NCBI GenBank assembly: GCA_017625405.1
Contig: JAGALB010000056.1
Location: 1 to 49,471 of the forward strand
Source: Ruminiclostridium sp.
GTDB taxonomy: Bacteria; Bacillota; Clostridia; Oscillospirales; Ruminococcaceae
Length of the DNA: 49,471 nt
Direction: 5' to 3'
Part shown: one piece after another, positions 38,026-46,632 of the stretch
Numbering within the stretch: the stretch's first letter is position 1
Layout: every line of letters begins with the position of its first letter
The notes under the pieces: model-generated
Seen by the model: only the letters and a program-made list of their open reading frames with translations
The model's database searches: none
Told to the model about the DNA's origin: nothing
Made by a program: the position numbers and the translations under genes

Positions 38026-39821
38026 ATTTTAATTGACTGTACAAGTTTATCGTTGTCATTTTCGTCACGTATGGCAATACGAACATACTGACGAGTTCCG
38101 ATTGCTGATTTTCCTGTCAGATCTTTTATGAGAATATTGTGGTTGATAAGCAGTTTTTTGGTAAGCTCTGTTGCGGAAATCCTGTCGGTTAATTCAACAA
38201 GCAAATAATTTGCCTGCGAGGGAATTACACGGATTTCCTGAATTTCAGAAAGTGATTCAACAAATAATCGTCTTGTGTTTCTGAGCTTTTCAAGTGAGGC
38301 TGTGTAATCTGCATTATACTTTTCAGCAATCTGCATATAGAATTCACCTATTGAATTTATATTCCATATAGCTACGTCTTTCTTCATTTCAGAAACCAGT
38401 TTGTTGTCTGCGGAAACCAGTATGCCGAGTCTGAGTCCTGGTACACCGTAAGATTTTGATATGGATTTGATTATAATCAGATTTCTGAACTGATTGATAA
38501 CGTCTTCGTTTATCAGAGTTTTTCCTTCATCAGCAAAATCGCAGAAGCTTTCATCGACAATTATTCTTATATTTTTGTCTGAGCACCATTTAATGAGCGA
38601 TAACAAATCGTTGTATGGAATGTAATTTCCGCTGGGATTATCAGGATTTATCAGAACCAGTGTTCCGATGTTCTTGTCAGCGTAAAAATCCATTAAATCT
38701 TTTGCGGTATATGACAGATCAGTATTATCGGGAACAAAAATGACACTTTCATTATTATATCTGTTAGGATATTCTTCGAAAGTAGGTTTGATAAAACCGA
38801 TTCGCCCTGTTGTTTTTTCCATTATAGACTTTATGAGTTCGGCAGCGCCGTTACCAACAAGGATATGTTCCTGAAAAACGCCGAAGTTTTTAGCCGCAAG
38901 CAGACTGTTTACACTCATACCTGAGGGGTACTGTGTAATAAGCTTATCAAGATTTGCTTTTATTTCATCCATAAGCTTGCGTGGGGGATAATATGGATTT
39001 ACAAGATAACAGAAATCAAGCAGATGGGGATATCTCCAGTAACCGCCGTATCTGTTTTGTATTTTCTTTACCCTGTCATCAGGTTCTGCCGCAAACATAG
39101 AGGAGGCAATATCGAGATCCTGTATATCGTCTATTTCATACCAGAGTTCTCCGTCGAGCTTTTTAGCTTTTATTTCGGGGTCGTCAAGCATAGTGATTAC
39201 TCTTAAAACCTGTTCATAATATTCGTTATTTCCCAGAGCTTTGGAATACGCATTAAGAAAGGGAACATACCGTGATTCTGAAAAGCTTTTGCTGAATTTA
39301 TATATGTTTACGGTTTTATAGTAATCGGGAATATCTTCAAAAACAAATTTCTTGCCGGGAATAAAGGTTTCAATAGTGTCATTATCTCCGATAGTAACAC
39401 ATGTGCCGTCCATCCAGCTTTCGTATTTATCAACAAGCGCAAGCGTTTCTCTCGGATCATTGAGCAGAACATCAAGGACGGCATCTTCAAAAATCAGATC
39501 AGATTCAAGAAGAAGGGTATCATCTTCAAGAAGATAGTTTTTCGCAAGCGCAAGAGAGTAGATATTATTGGTTTTGTCGTATATCTTATTTTCAACATAG
39601 CAGATTTCAGTTTTGATATTGAGGGTTTCAATATAATCTACAAGCTTCTGTCCTTCATAACCGATTACGATTATTACACGTGAAAGGTTAAGCTTGTCAA
39701 GCTGGCGCAGAACACGTTCAATTAATGTTACGCCATTTACCTGTACCATACATTTGGTATTGTTCCTGGTCAGCTCTTTCAGACGCTTTCCCATACCTGC
39801 TGCTAAAATTAATCCTTGCAT
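38007..39821 (-). CDS. Bifunctional nucleotidyltransferase (LicC/PntC-like) and PLP aminotransferase
   Basis: 604 residues. Residues 1-235 form an NTP-transferase fold: QGLILAAGMGKRLKELTRNN and TKCMVQVNGVTLIE (nucleotide-binding loop and Lys), ENKIYDKTNNIYSLALAK and LLLESDLIFED, closest by eye to CTP:phosphocholine cytidylyltransferases. Residues about 250-604 are a fold-type I aminotransferase of the HisC/CobD kind: VGNGAAELIKSIM, NPDNPSGNYI, IIVDESFCDF and the PLP lysine in SISKSYGVPGLRLG. The same two-domain fusion occurs in loci that add phosphate-linked amino compounds to glycans, as I recall for the C. difficile type A flagellin genes, and in PntC-type enzymes that activate aminoethylphosphonate. 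The likely product is a CDP-linked amino compound. It is ten bases downstream of the opine-dehydrogenase-like gene in one operon. Confidence 0.78.
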   Translation of the reverse strand: MQGLILAAGMGKRLKELTRNNTKCMVQVNGVTLIERVLRQLDKLNLSRVIIVIGYEGQKLVDYIETLNIKTEICYVENKIYDKTNNIYSLALAKNYLLEDDTLLLESDLIFEDAVLDVLLNDPRETLALVDKYESWMDGTCVTIGDNDTIETFIPGKKFVFEDIPDYYKTVNIYKFSKSFSESRYVPFLNAYSKALGNNEYYEQVLRVITMLDDPEIKAKKLDGELWYEIDDIQDLDIASSMFAAEPDDRVKKIQNRYGGYWRYPHLLDFCYLVNPYYPPRKLMDEIKANLDKLITQYPSGMSVNSLLAAKNFGVFQEHILVGNGAAELIKSIMEKTTGRIGFIKPTFEEYPNRYNNESVIFVPDNTDLSYTAKDLMDFYADKNIGTLVLINPDNPSGNYIPYNDLLSLIKWCSDKNIRIIVDESFCDFADEGKTLINEDVINQFRNLIIIKSISKSYGVPGLRLGILVSADNKLVSEMKKDVAIWNINSIGEFYMQIAEKYNADYTASLEKLRNTRRLFVESLSEIQEIRVIPSQANYLLVELTDRISATELTKKLLINHNILIKDLTGKSAIGTRQYVRIAIRDENDNDKLVQSIKIEMAAL

Positions 39822-39831
39822 AGTAACCTCC

Positions 39832-40902
39832 TTATATTTCGTACAAATTTAAAAACTCTTCTTTGGAACATTTTAATACAAAGTGATCCTGATTCTCCTT
39901 TTCCTGAATCGAATCATACCATTTCCATACAATGTCTATATTGGGTGTTTCAACAGAAAAAAGACCGGCTATATCCTTTATTATTTTAAGACCATATGAA
40001 AAATCGGAAACAAAATACCTTGAAGAAAAGTCGGGTTTAAATTTATCTCCACATTTTTTCATCGGCGAAAGTATGCCTCTGAAGGCTTTGATGCTTTTTA
40101 GTTTTTCAGTCAATTTCTGAGAATCAGCAGATTCGTAGTGCTTTCTCAGCGAAACAACTTCATCCAGCTCAACAGGTATTGTGTCGCATAACATTTTAAG
40201 TTCGTCATCACAGGCTAAAAGCATATCAGATGACGTGTCATCCCATTCTTCGTAAAACAGGGTGTTTTTGTCATAAGAAATATCTGCATTGTAGTCTTTA
40301 AACATGGAATAAAGGCGGGTTGTGTGCAGAATAGGATTTGAAGGAGTGAGGGTCACGGAAAGATAGTTTTTAAGCGGGGATGTTTTAATTCCGAACATAT
40401 GTTCTATTTCTTCGCATATTGAATCCACACTTGCTTTGGGGATTGAGGCAAGTTTCAGTTCGTTCTTTCGTCCTAATGAATAAACGGATTTACCGTATTC
40501 CTTTATACGGGATATGCAGTGAACACGTTGAAATCCGAACAATATGCATCCCTTTTCAATCAGATTTAAAAACGCGAATTCAGCTCCGCCACTTCCGGGG
40601 ATTATACCAAGCTTAGTACCTTTTTGCAGGTGCGGGAGCAATTTTTCCGAAGTTGATCCAAACAGCTGTGCAGGCACAGTAACAAACACATATTCAGCTC
40701 CGGTAACAGCGGTACTCAAATCATCAGTTGCCATACTTATGTGGCTTTTTAGCAGCAGAGTGTTTTCTGCATCGTACACTTCGATTTCTTTTGACCACAA
40801 GTGTGGTTTTGATGTATATACCGCAATCTCATATCCGGCAGAAGATAATTCTGCCGCCATAAGGGTTCCTATATTTCCGCCACCGATAATCGCAACCTTC
40901 AT
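39832..40902 (-). CDS. Opine/octopine dehydrogenase-like NAD(P)-dependent enzyme
   Basis: The ATG at 40902 follows GAGGT; a GTG two codons earlier lacks spacing. The 356-residue protein starts with a Rossmann motif, VAIIGGGNIGTLMAAELSSA, followed by VFVTVPAQLFG and GIIPGSGGAEFAF. The second half has the helical domain of octopine/nopaline dehydrogenases, with TPSNPILHTTRLYSMF (about 209-224) matching their N-P-x-x-H motif that holds the catalytic His. Family members reductively join an amino acid and a 2-keto acid. It is first in an operon with the nucleotidyltransferase-aminotransferase, so its product may be the amino-acid-like group that is activated there. Substrates are unknown. Confidence 0.78.
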   Translation of the reverse strand: MKVAIIGGGNIGTLMAAELSSAGYEIAVYTSKPHLWSKEIEVYDAENTLLLKSHISMATDDLSTAVTGAEYVFVTVPAQLFGSTSEKLLPHLQKGTKLGIIPGSGGAEFAFLNLIEKGCILFGFQRVHCISRIKEYGKSVYSLGRKNELKLASIPKASVDSICEEIEHMFGIKTSPLKNYLSVTLTPSNPILHTTRLYSMFKDYNADISYDKNTLFYEEWDDTSSDMLLACDDELKMLCDTIPVELDEVVSLRKHYESADSQKLTEKLKSIKAFRGILSPMKKCGDKFKPDFSSRYFVSDFSYGLKIIKDIAGLFSVETPNIDIVWKWYDSIQEKENQDHFVLKCSKEEFLNLYEI

Positions 40903-40941
40903 AAGCACCTCGTATGCAAAAAGAGATAATTCTTATTGATA

Positions 40942-40969
40942 ATATCGTCAGAATCAAAATAAATCTTTA
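40942..40969 (-). promoter_or_regulatory. Candidate sigma-28 promoter of the opine-dehydrogenase operon
   Basis: On the minus strand CTAAAG (TAAA at 40966-40969), 16 bases, GACGATAT (40942-40949). It shares CTAAAG and CGATAT with the flgM and flagellin promoters but has one base more in the spacer and one mismatch in the -10. It lies 40-67 bp before the ATG. No better sigma-A pair is seen there. Confidence 0.5.
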
Positions 40970-41012
40970 GAGTATTTGGTTTTAAAAAATCGCATAATTT
41001 ATATTTTAAAAA

Positions 41013-41044
41013 TAGCGGATTGCGCAATTATGCGAAATCCGCTA
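41013..41044 (-). terminator. nrdR terminator
   Basis: TAGCGGATT (41013-41021) pairs with AATCCGCTA (41036-41044), extended inside by CGCA/TGCG with an ATTA loop. On the minus strand it is followed by TTTTTAAAAT. It lies 33 bases after the nrdR stop. Confidence 0.8.
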
Positions 41045-41076
41045 ATATATTTTCTGATATGTAATCAATCAGCAAA

Positions 41077-41520
41077 TCATTCCCCGAGTTCGGAAATAAT
41101 TTTGATAAAGCTGTCTGCGTCGGTAAAATCCTTGTAAACGGAAGCGAAACGGATATATGCAACGCTGTCAACTTCCTTGAGCTTCAGAAGAATTGCTTCG
41201 CCGATTTTATCGGAAGGAACTTCACGCTGAAGCTTGTTCTTGAATTCCGATTCGATTTCGTAAACCATATCTTCAATCTGATTCAGAGAAATGGGACGTT
41301 TTACCGATGCACGAAGAAGTCCGTCGATAAGCTTCTGGGAATCGAAAGGCTCTAAGGAATTATCCTTCTTGATAACCATAAGGGGTATATTTTCAACGAT
41401 TTCATAGGTTGTAAAACGGCACTTGCAGGAAAGACATTCACGTCTTCGTCTTATTTTTCCGTCTGTGGGACGTGAGTCGATAACTTTGCTGTCGTCAAAG
41501 CCGCATTCAGGACACTTCAT
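41077..41520 (-). CDS. nrdR: NrdR, ribonucleotide reductase repressor
   Basis: 147 residues. The N-terminal zinc ribbon has [19 protein letters not shown] and [17 protein letters not shown] (four Cys ligands), followed by the ATP-cone ([20 protein letters not shown] to the C-terminus). NrdR senses dATP/ATP and represses ribonucleotide reductase genes. No nrd gene is in the window. Its promoter overlaps the end of the gene upstream. Confidence 0.96.
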   Translation of the reverse strand: MKCPECGFDDSKVIDSRPTDGKIRRRRECLSCKCRFTTYEIVENIPLMVIKKDNSLEPFDSQKLIDGLLRASVKRPISLNQIEDMVYEIESEFKNKLQREVPSDKIGEAILLKLKEVDSVAYIRFASVYKDFTDADSFIKIISELGE

Positions 41521-41558
41521 ATAAGAACCTAACCTTTCAAAATATTACTCTTTGTATT

Positions 41559-41587
41559 ATTATATCACTTTTTATCAGATTTTGCAA
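41559..41587 (-). promoter_or_regulatory. Sigma-A promoter of nrdR
   Basis: On the minus strand TTGCAA (41582-41587) and TATAAT (41559-41564) are 17 bp apart. The -35 and spacer lie within the last codons of the TIM-barrel gene. Confidence 0.7.
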
Positions 41588-42359
41588 TAATTTCTTCAAT
41601 TTTTTTCATTCCGTCATATAGTTCCGAATACTCTCCGTAATTATGACGGTAAAGCTCAATGAACATTGCGCCGTTATAGTCGATTTTTCTCAGCTCTGCT
41701 ACCAGCTTGTCAAAATCAAATGTTCCCTTGCCGACGGGCAGGCAATCTGCTTTTTCGCTGTTGTCGCTGATGTGTACATGGATTATATCCTTGCCGAGGC
41801 GGGCAATTATTTCAAAAGGCGAAATGCCCGTTCTCACAGCCTGCTTTATATCAAGAACATATTTAGTGCGGCTGCCGCAGTTTTCTCTCAGTCGGTCAAG
41901 GAAATCCAGATCCTTGCTTTTGCAGTAGCAGATATTTTCCTGTGCGATAGTTACACCGAATTCATCTGCTGCGTCCATCAGCATGGAAAATCTTTCAAAA
42001 TAACGCTCATCTGAGCATTTTGCACTGAGAATAGCGCCGTGAAGAACAAAAATCTTTGCGCCAAGCTGATTCATGCATTCAAAATACCGCTTGTACATAT
42101 CAATAAGGGTATCACGTCTGCGGTCATAATCGGAAAACAGGAAAAGGCTTTCCATAGGTGATGAAAAGGGATGAACAGAAACGATATTCATTTCGTTTTC
42201 CTTTACTGTTTTCAGAATATCGGAAAAAATCCCGGTCTCGGTTTCGGAAATGTCATTTATGAAAATTTCGGCATTCCGCACGCCCATTTTTGCCAGTTCA
42301 CGTACAGCGTCTTCTGTGTGAAGAGGGTACATTGAAGCACTGGATATTCCTGCCAGCAT
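41565..42359 (-). CDS. Sugar phosphate isomerase/epimerase-like TIM-barrel protein
   Basis: 264 residues of the xylose-isomerase-like/AP-endonuclease-2 superfamily. Conserved metal-ligand positions are visible: VSVHPFSSP (His, about 61), FVLHGA (about 105), IAQENICYC (Glu, about 139), YVLDIKQAVRTG (Asp, about 168), DIIHVHISDNS (His-x-His, about 190) and a final FIELYRH (Glu). Such proteins isomerise or epimerise sugars or polyols with a divalent metal. It is 40 bases downstream of the sialate O-acetylesterase-like gene and probably in its operon, which suggests use of host or plant-derived sugars. Exact substrate unknown. Confidence 0.8.
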   Translation of the reverse strand: MLAGISSASMYPLHTEDAVRELAKMGVRNAEIFINDISETETGIFSDILKTVKENEMNIVSVHPFSSPMESLFLFSDYDRRRDTLIDMYKRYFECMNQLGAKIFVLHGAILSAKCSDERYFERFSMLMDAADEFGVTIAQENICYCKSKDLDFLDRLRENCGSRTKYVLDIKQAVRTGISPFEIIARLGKDIIHVHISDNSEKADCLPVGKGTFDFDKLVAELRKIDYNGAMFIELYRHNYGEYSELYDGMKKIEEIIAKSDKK

Positions 42360-42399
42360 AAATGCATCATTCCTTTCCGCGAAACTCTCTGTTCATAAG

Positions 42400-43896
42400 T
42401 TACTTGCTCCTGAACGGCGCAACAGGAAGTCCGTTTTTGCCGTAAAGAGTAACATTTCCGTAATTTGTCCACTGATAGCGGACGCTTACAGGTTCGGTGA
42501 TTTCATTGTTAAAAACAAGAATTTTGTCATCTTTTAGTATAAAATCTGATGTTTTATACTCTCCGTCTACTCCTGCGACTTCAAAACCGCACTTTTCTCC
42601 TCTGATTTCAAAGCCGTCAGCGTAGTCAAAGGTGATTTCGATTTTTCCGTTTTTTACAAGATGTGAACGGTAAAGAGGCGAAAAAGCATTTGTTTCTTTA
42701 TCGCCGTATACAAGATTCATAGCCTGGAGATACAGTCTGTGTCCGACCTGCTCCTTATCCTTGGGGTGGATTTCATTGAATTCACCACAGTCAAGAATAA
42801 CAGCAAGGCCTGTGTTCTTTATAGTACGGAACACCTTTTCCTGCGCTTCACGGATAAGACACCAGTTTTTTCTGTCCTCATCGGCTTCATAGCGATGCAT
42901 GGGCAGCTGAACAATAAGGAAGGGCAGTTCATCATCGCCCCAGTCATCACGCCAGAGGGTTATAAGCCCACGGAGCATCTTATAGTAATGCTGCGGTCTG
43001 TCATCATCGCTTTCGCCCTGATAATACATAAAGCCTGCAATAGTATAGGGTGCAATACGCTTTATCATGCTTTCGTAAAGTGCAGTTGCATGGAATGGGT
43101 TGCGGGGACAGAAAGGACCGGGGTATTTGTTTTCCCCGCAGTACTCAAGGCAGCCGTCCCATGTGGGATTTTCGGTGGTAGAGTAGTACTCTGCACTTTT
43201 CTTTTCCCACGCCGTATGATAATCAATATATTCCTGATATATTCTGTCAAGCTCTTCGGCAGTTTTATCCTTGCAGTATTCGTCGTAAAGGTCCAGGTCA
43301 TAACGCATATCCCTGTCCGCTTCAAGGCTTTCACGGCTCATCCAGTGGCACGCCTTTGTTCCGCCCCAGTTACAGCCGATTACACCTACAACACAGCCGA
43401 GCTTTTCGGATAATTTCTTGGCAAAGATATAGCCCACTGCGGACCAGCACTTCGGGGAATCGCCCTCAAACTTTGTCCAGCCCATTTTCGCCTCATCCTC
43501 AAGGAATTTTTCATCAATGAATGCATTTTTCTGTGTATAGTAATATCTTACACGGGGATTGTCATTTTCCAGATGTGTTTTACCCGTAGTGCAGTTTTGA
43601 AGCTCGAATTCCATATTGGACTGACCGCCTGCAAACCATACTTCACCTACGGCAATGTCTGAAAACTGTCTTACATCAGTGCCGCAGCGGATTGTCATAG
43701 TAAGATTTTCCGCTTCCTTGTGAGCAGGGAGAACAGCAAGCCATCTGCCGTTTTTTACTATGCTTTTTGCAGTATTTCCGTCAAATTCGATTTCTATAAT
43801 TTCGTTTTCTGCGCCTGTGCCGAAAACGTTGATATTCTTATTTCTCTGAAGTACCATTCTGTCGCTGAAAACAGAAGCAATTCTGAAGGCTGACAT
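42400..43896 (-). CDS. Sialate O-acetylesterase-like SGNH hydrolase
   Basis: The ATG at 43896 is chosen because AAAGGTG (43905-43911, minus strand) is eight bases before it. The 498-residue product is cytoplasmic (no signal peptide). FRIASVFSDRMVLQRNKNIN is the usual start of this family, VWFAGGQSNMEFEL holds the catalytic Ser, GFMYYQGESDDD the oxyanion Gln-Gly-Glu block and EFNEIHPKDK the catalytic Asp/His region. Relatives remove O-acetyl groups from sialic acid or from plant polysaccharides. The cytosolic location means it acts on imported sugars. It leads a two-gene operon with the TIM-barrel isomerase. Confidence 0.87.
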   Translation of the reverse strand: MSAFRIASVFSDRMVLQRNKNINVFGTGAENEIIEIEFDGNTAKSIVKNGRWLAVLPAHKEAENLTMTIRCGTDVRQFSDIAVGEVWFAGGQSNMEFELQNCTTGKTHLENDNPRVRYYYTQKNAFIDEKFLEDEAKMGWTKFEGDSPKCWSAVGYIFAKKLSEKLGCVVGVIGCNWGGTKACHWMSRESLEADRDMRYDLDLYDEYCKDKTAEELDRIYQEYIDYHTAWEKKSAEYYSTTENPTWDGCLEYCGENKYPGPFCPRNPFHATALYESMIKRIAPYTIAGFMYYQGESDDDRPQHYYKMLRGLITLWRDDWGDDELPFLIVQLPMHRYEADEDRKNWCLIREAQEKVFRTIKNTGLAVILDCGEFNEIHPKDKEQVGHRLYLQAMNLVYGDKETNAFSPLYRSHLVKNGKIEITFDYADGFEIRGEKCGFEVAGVDGEYKTSDFILKDDKILVFNNEITEPVSVRYQWTNYGNVTLYGKNGLPVAPFRSK

Positions 43897-43937
43897 ACAT
43901 TTTTCACCTTTCATTTATCAGAATATTTATATAAAAT

Positions 43938-43966
43938 ATTATACCTTTTTTTATATAATTTGTCAA
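43938..43966 (-). promoter_or_regulatory. Sigma-A promoter of the esterase-isomerase operon
   Basis: On the minus strand TTGACA (43961-43966) and TATAAT (43938-43943), both perfect, 17 bp apart. No operator was recognised. The stretch 43897-44199 otherwise holds only the divergent gdhA promoter and its leader. Confidence 0.88.
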
Positions 43967-44094
43967 CGTGTTAATTTATTATCAAAAAATCGCAATCTAT
44001 GAAATATTTTGCACAAAATCCTGCCGATTTTAAAGCTTGTCATATTGTGTTTTGCGGTTTTTTGAAAAAATTTGAAATTTTTTCATCAAACATA

Positions 44095-44123
44095 TTGCAA
44101 AAACACGTAAAATATGATATGAT
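44095..44123 (+). promoter_or_regulatory. Sigma-A promoter and leader of gdhA
   Basis: TTGCAA (44095-44100) and TATGAT (44118-44123), 17 bp apart. The leader of about 70 nt holds a stem CGTCGTG/CACGGCG (44144-44150, 44163-44169) and GTGAAA/TTTCAC next to the ribosome-binding site CAGGAGG. Confidence 0.65.
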
Positions 44124-44199
44124 GCTATTGTTAATTAAATTATCGTCGTGCAGTCAGTTGCTCACGGCGTGAAAAATTATTTCACAGGAGGAATTTCCA

Positions 44200-45552
44200 A
44201 TGGCAATCAAGAATCAGTATCTTAACGATTTACTTGAAAGAGTTAAGAAAAGAAATGCAGGCGAACCTGAATTTATTCAGACAGTAACAGAAGTTTTAGA
44301 GAGCATCGAACCTGTTGTTGAACAGCGTCCCGATTTCGTAGAAGCAGGCGTTCTCGAAAGAATCGTAGAACCCGAAAGACAGATTACTTTCCGTGTACCG
44401 TGGGTAGATGACAACGGTAAGACACAGGTTAACAGAGGCTTCCGTGTACAGTTCAACTCCGCTATCGGTCCTTACAAGGGCGGTTTAAGATTTGCTCCCA
44501 ACGTATACAGCGGTATCATCAAGTTCTTAGGCTTTGAACAGACATTCAAGAACTCCCTCACATCCCTTCCTATGGGCGGCGGTAAGGGTGGTTCCGACTT
44601 CGACCCTCAGGGCAAGTCCGACGCAGAAGTTATGCGTTTCTGCCAGAGCTTCATGACAGAGCTTTCCCGTCATATCGGTCCTGACCTCGACGTTCCCGCA
44701 GGCGACATCGGTGTTGGCGCACGTGAAATCGGTTATATGTTCGGTCAGTACAAGAGACTCAGAAACGAATTCACAGGCGTTCTTACAGGTAAGGGTATCC
44801 AGTACGGCGGTTCTCTTATCCGTCCCGAAGCAACAGGCTACGGCGCAGTTTACTACACAGTAGAAATGCTCAAGCACTTCGGTGATGACATCAAGGGCAA
44901 GACAGTTGCTATTTCCGGTTTCGGTAACGTTGCATGGGGCGTTGCTCTCAAGGTTACAGAGCTCGGCGGTAAGGTTGTTACAATTTCCGGTCCTGACGGT
45001 TACGTTTACGATCCCGATGGTATCAACACTCCCGAAAAGATCGGCTTCATGCTCGAAATGCGTGCTTCCTGCCGCAACAGAGTACAGGATTACGCAGATA
45101 AGTTCGGCGTACAGTTCTTCGCAGGTCAGAAGCCCTGGGGAACAAAGGCTGACATCATCATGCCCTGCGCTACACAGAACGAAGTTGGTATGGCTGAAGC
45201 TGAACAGATCGTTGCTAACGGCGTAAAGTACTACGTAGAAGTTTCCAACATGCCTACAACTAACGAAGCTGTTGCATTCCTCAAGTCCAAGGGTGTTATC
45301 GTTGCTCCTTCCAAGGCTGTTAACGCCGGTGGTGTTGCTGTTTCCGGTCTTGAAATGTCCCAGAACTCCATGAGATACAGCTGGACAGCTGAAGAAGTTG
45401 ACGCTAAGCTCAAGAGCATCATGAAGAACATCTTTGAAGCTTCTGTAAACGCTGCCAATACATACGGTCTCGGCGATGACCTCGTAGCAGGCGCTAATAT
45501 CGCAGGCTTCTTAAAGGTTGCTGAAGCTATGAAGGCTCAGGGTTGTGTATAA
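44200..45552 (+). CDS. gdhA: NADP-type glutamate dehydrogenase
   Basis: 450 residues, the length of the hexameric small-type enzyme. PMGGGKGGSDFDPQGKSDAE holds the catalytic Lys; DLDVPAGDIGVGAREIGYMF and VAISGFGNVAWGVALKVTEL (NAD(P)-binding loop) follow; KAVNAGGVAVSGLEMSQNS is near the C-terminus. It interconverts 2-oxoglutarate plus ammonia and glutamate; this group usually assimilates ammonia with NADPH. Codon use is strongly biased to AAG, GAA and CGT, as expected for an abundant enzyme. It is a single-gene transcript. Confidence 0.96.
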   Translation: MAIKNQYLNDLLERVKKRNAGEPEFIQTVTEVLESIEPVVEQRPDFVEAGVLERIVEPERQITFRVPWVDDNGKTQVNRGFRVQFNSAIGPYKGGLRFAPNVYSGIIKFLGFEQTFKNSLTSLPMGGGKGGSDFDPQGKSDAEVMRFCQSFMTELSRHIGPDLDVPAGDIGVGAREIGYMFGQYKRLRNEFTGVLTGKGIQYGGSLIRPEATGYGAVYYTVEMLKHFGDDIKGKTVAISGFGNVAWGVALKVTELGGKVVTISGPDGYVYDPDGINTPEKIGFMLEMRASCRNRVQDYADKFGVQFFAGQKPWGTKADIIMPCATQNEVGMAEAEQIVANGVKYYVEVSNMPTTNEAVAFLKSKGVIVAPSKAVNAGGVAVSGLEMSQNSMRYSWTAEEVDAKLKSIMKNIFEASVNAANTYGLGDDLVAGANIAGFLKVAEAMKAQGCV

Positions 45553-45583
45553 TTTATAAAGAAAATATCAAGTGTGGAGCAGG

Positions 45584-45640
45584 AAAGCAGGATAAAAGCG
45601 GATTATATCCGCTTTTATCCGTGCACCTGCTTTGCTTTTT
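45584..45640 (+). terminator. gdhA terminator with nested stems
   Basis: An inner perfect hairpin (GATAAAAGCGGA, loop TTATA, TCCGCTTTTATC; 45591-45619) is enclosed by AAAGCAG/CTGCTTT (45584-45590, 45627-45633), and GCTTTTTT follows. Confidence 0.75.
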
Positions 45641-45657
45641 TATCAAGGAGGATAAAA

Positions 45658-46545
45658 ATGAACTTTTTAAATCTGCTTGCTGCAGAAACTGTTGAAGAAA
45701 GTGTTGCAGCCGCTGAACAGAGCGTAAACCGTATCAATGACATGGTAAACAGCATCTGGGACAGCTTTGTGGGCAAGCTTCCCACAATCATTATTGCAAT
45801 TATTATTCTTGCAATCGGTATGATTATTTCAAAAATTATACTCAAAATCATGGGTAAGGCTATGGATAAGTCCAAGCTTGATGTTACAATTTCACGCTTT
45901 GCACAGTCCGCTGCAAAAATTGTGCTTAATGTATTTGTAATAATCATCGTGCTTACTTTCTTAGGCGTTCCTATGGATTCAATCATTGCTGTTGTTGCAA
46001 CAGCAGGTGTTGCCGTAGGTCTTGCACTTCAGAACAGCCTTTCAAATCTTGCTGGTGGCTTCCTTATTCTTATTGAAAAGCCCTTCAGGGTTGGCAGCTA
46101 CATAAAGTGCAGCGGCGAAGAAGGTACAGTTGAAGCGATTTCCATTCTCTACACAAAGATTATGACTGTGGACAACAAGGCGGTATATATTCCTAACGGC
46201 GTTGCTTCCTCCGCAGTTTTAGTAAACTTCTCGGATCCCGAAACACGCCGTATTGACCACCTCGTTTCCATTTCCTATGAAGAAGATCTGGACAGAGCTA
46301 TCGCTTCAATCAACAAGGCTATCGAAGGCAACGCCAAAATTATCCGTGACGGCGACAAGGCTCCTTTTATCCGTCTTTGCAGCATGGATGCAAGCAGCAT
46401 CGGTATTACTGTACGTCTCTGGGGCAAGTCCGCTGATTACTGGGATATTTATTTCGATTCTATCGAAGCTATCCGCAGACAGTTTATCAAGGACGGTATT
46501 GATGTACCCTACAACAAGCTGGATGTTACAGTAAAGAACAAGTAA
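45658..46545 (+). CDS. mscS: Small-conductance mechanosensitive channel (MscS family)
   Basis: The ATG at 45658 follows a perfect AAGGAGG (45645-45651). The 295-residue protein has three membrane helices; the third, IIAVVATAGVAVGLALQNSL plus SNLAGGFLILIEKPFRVGSY, is the Gly/Ala-packed pore helix and the start of the beta domain. The cytoplasmic vestibule follows (EEGTVEAISILYTKIMTVDN, PNGVASSAVLVNFSD). It opens under membrane tension to release solutes in hypo-osmotic shock. It is about 100 bases after gdhA, with the gdhA terminator between. Confidence 0.95.
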   Translation: MNFLNLLAAETVEESVAAAEQSVNRINDMVNSIWDSFVGKLPTIIIAIIILAIGMIISKIILKIMGKAMDKSKLDVTISRFAQSAAKIVLNVFVIIIVLTFLGVPMDSIIAVVATAGVAVGLALQNSLSNLAGGFLILIEKPFRVGSYIKCSGEEGTVEAISILYTKIMTVDNKAVYIPNGVASSAVLVNFSDPETRRIDHLVSISYEEDLDRAIASINKAIEGNAKIIRDGDKAPFIRLCSMDASSIGITVRLWGKSADYWDIYFDSIEAIRRQFIKDGIDVPYNKLDVTVKNK

Positions 46546-46548
46546 AAA

Positions 46549-46566
46549 ATAAGGCAGACGCCTTAT
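46549..46566 (+). terminator. Short hairpin after mscS
   Basis: ATAAGGC, AGAC loop, GCCTTAT, directly after the stop; no T-run follows, so a stronger hairpin at 46598 probably ends the transcript. Confidence 0.5.
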
Positions 46567-46597
46567 TCAGATATGTAGAACAAAAGAAATATACAGG

Positions 46598-46632
46598 ACC
46601 GCACAGCGTAAGCTGTGCGGTTGAGTTTTTTT
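46598..46632 (+). terminator. Main terminator of mscS
   Basis: ACCGCACAGC (46598-46607), GTAA loop, GCTGTGCGGT (46612-46621), then TGAGTTTTTTT. Confidence 0.9.

Noticed and set aside
35324-40902. Recent horizontal island
   Set aside because: The cassette is visibly richer in A+T, but no integrase, transposase, tRNA junction or direct-repeat boundary is seen; lower expression can also explain the codon use.
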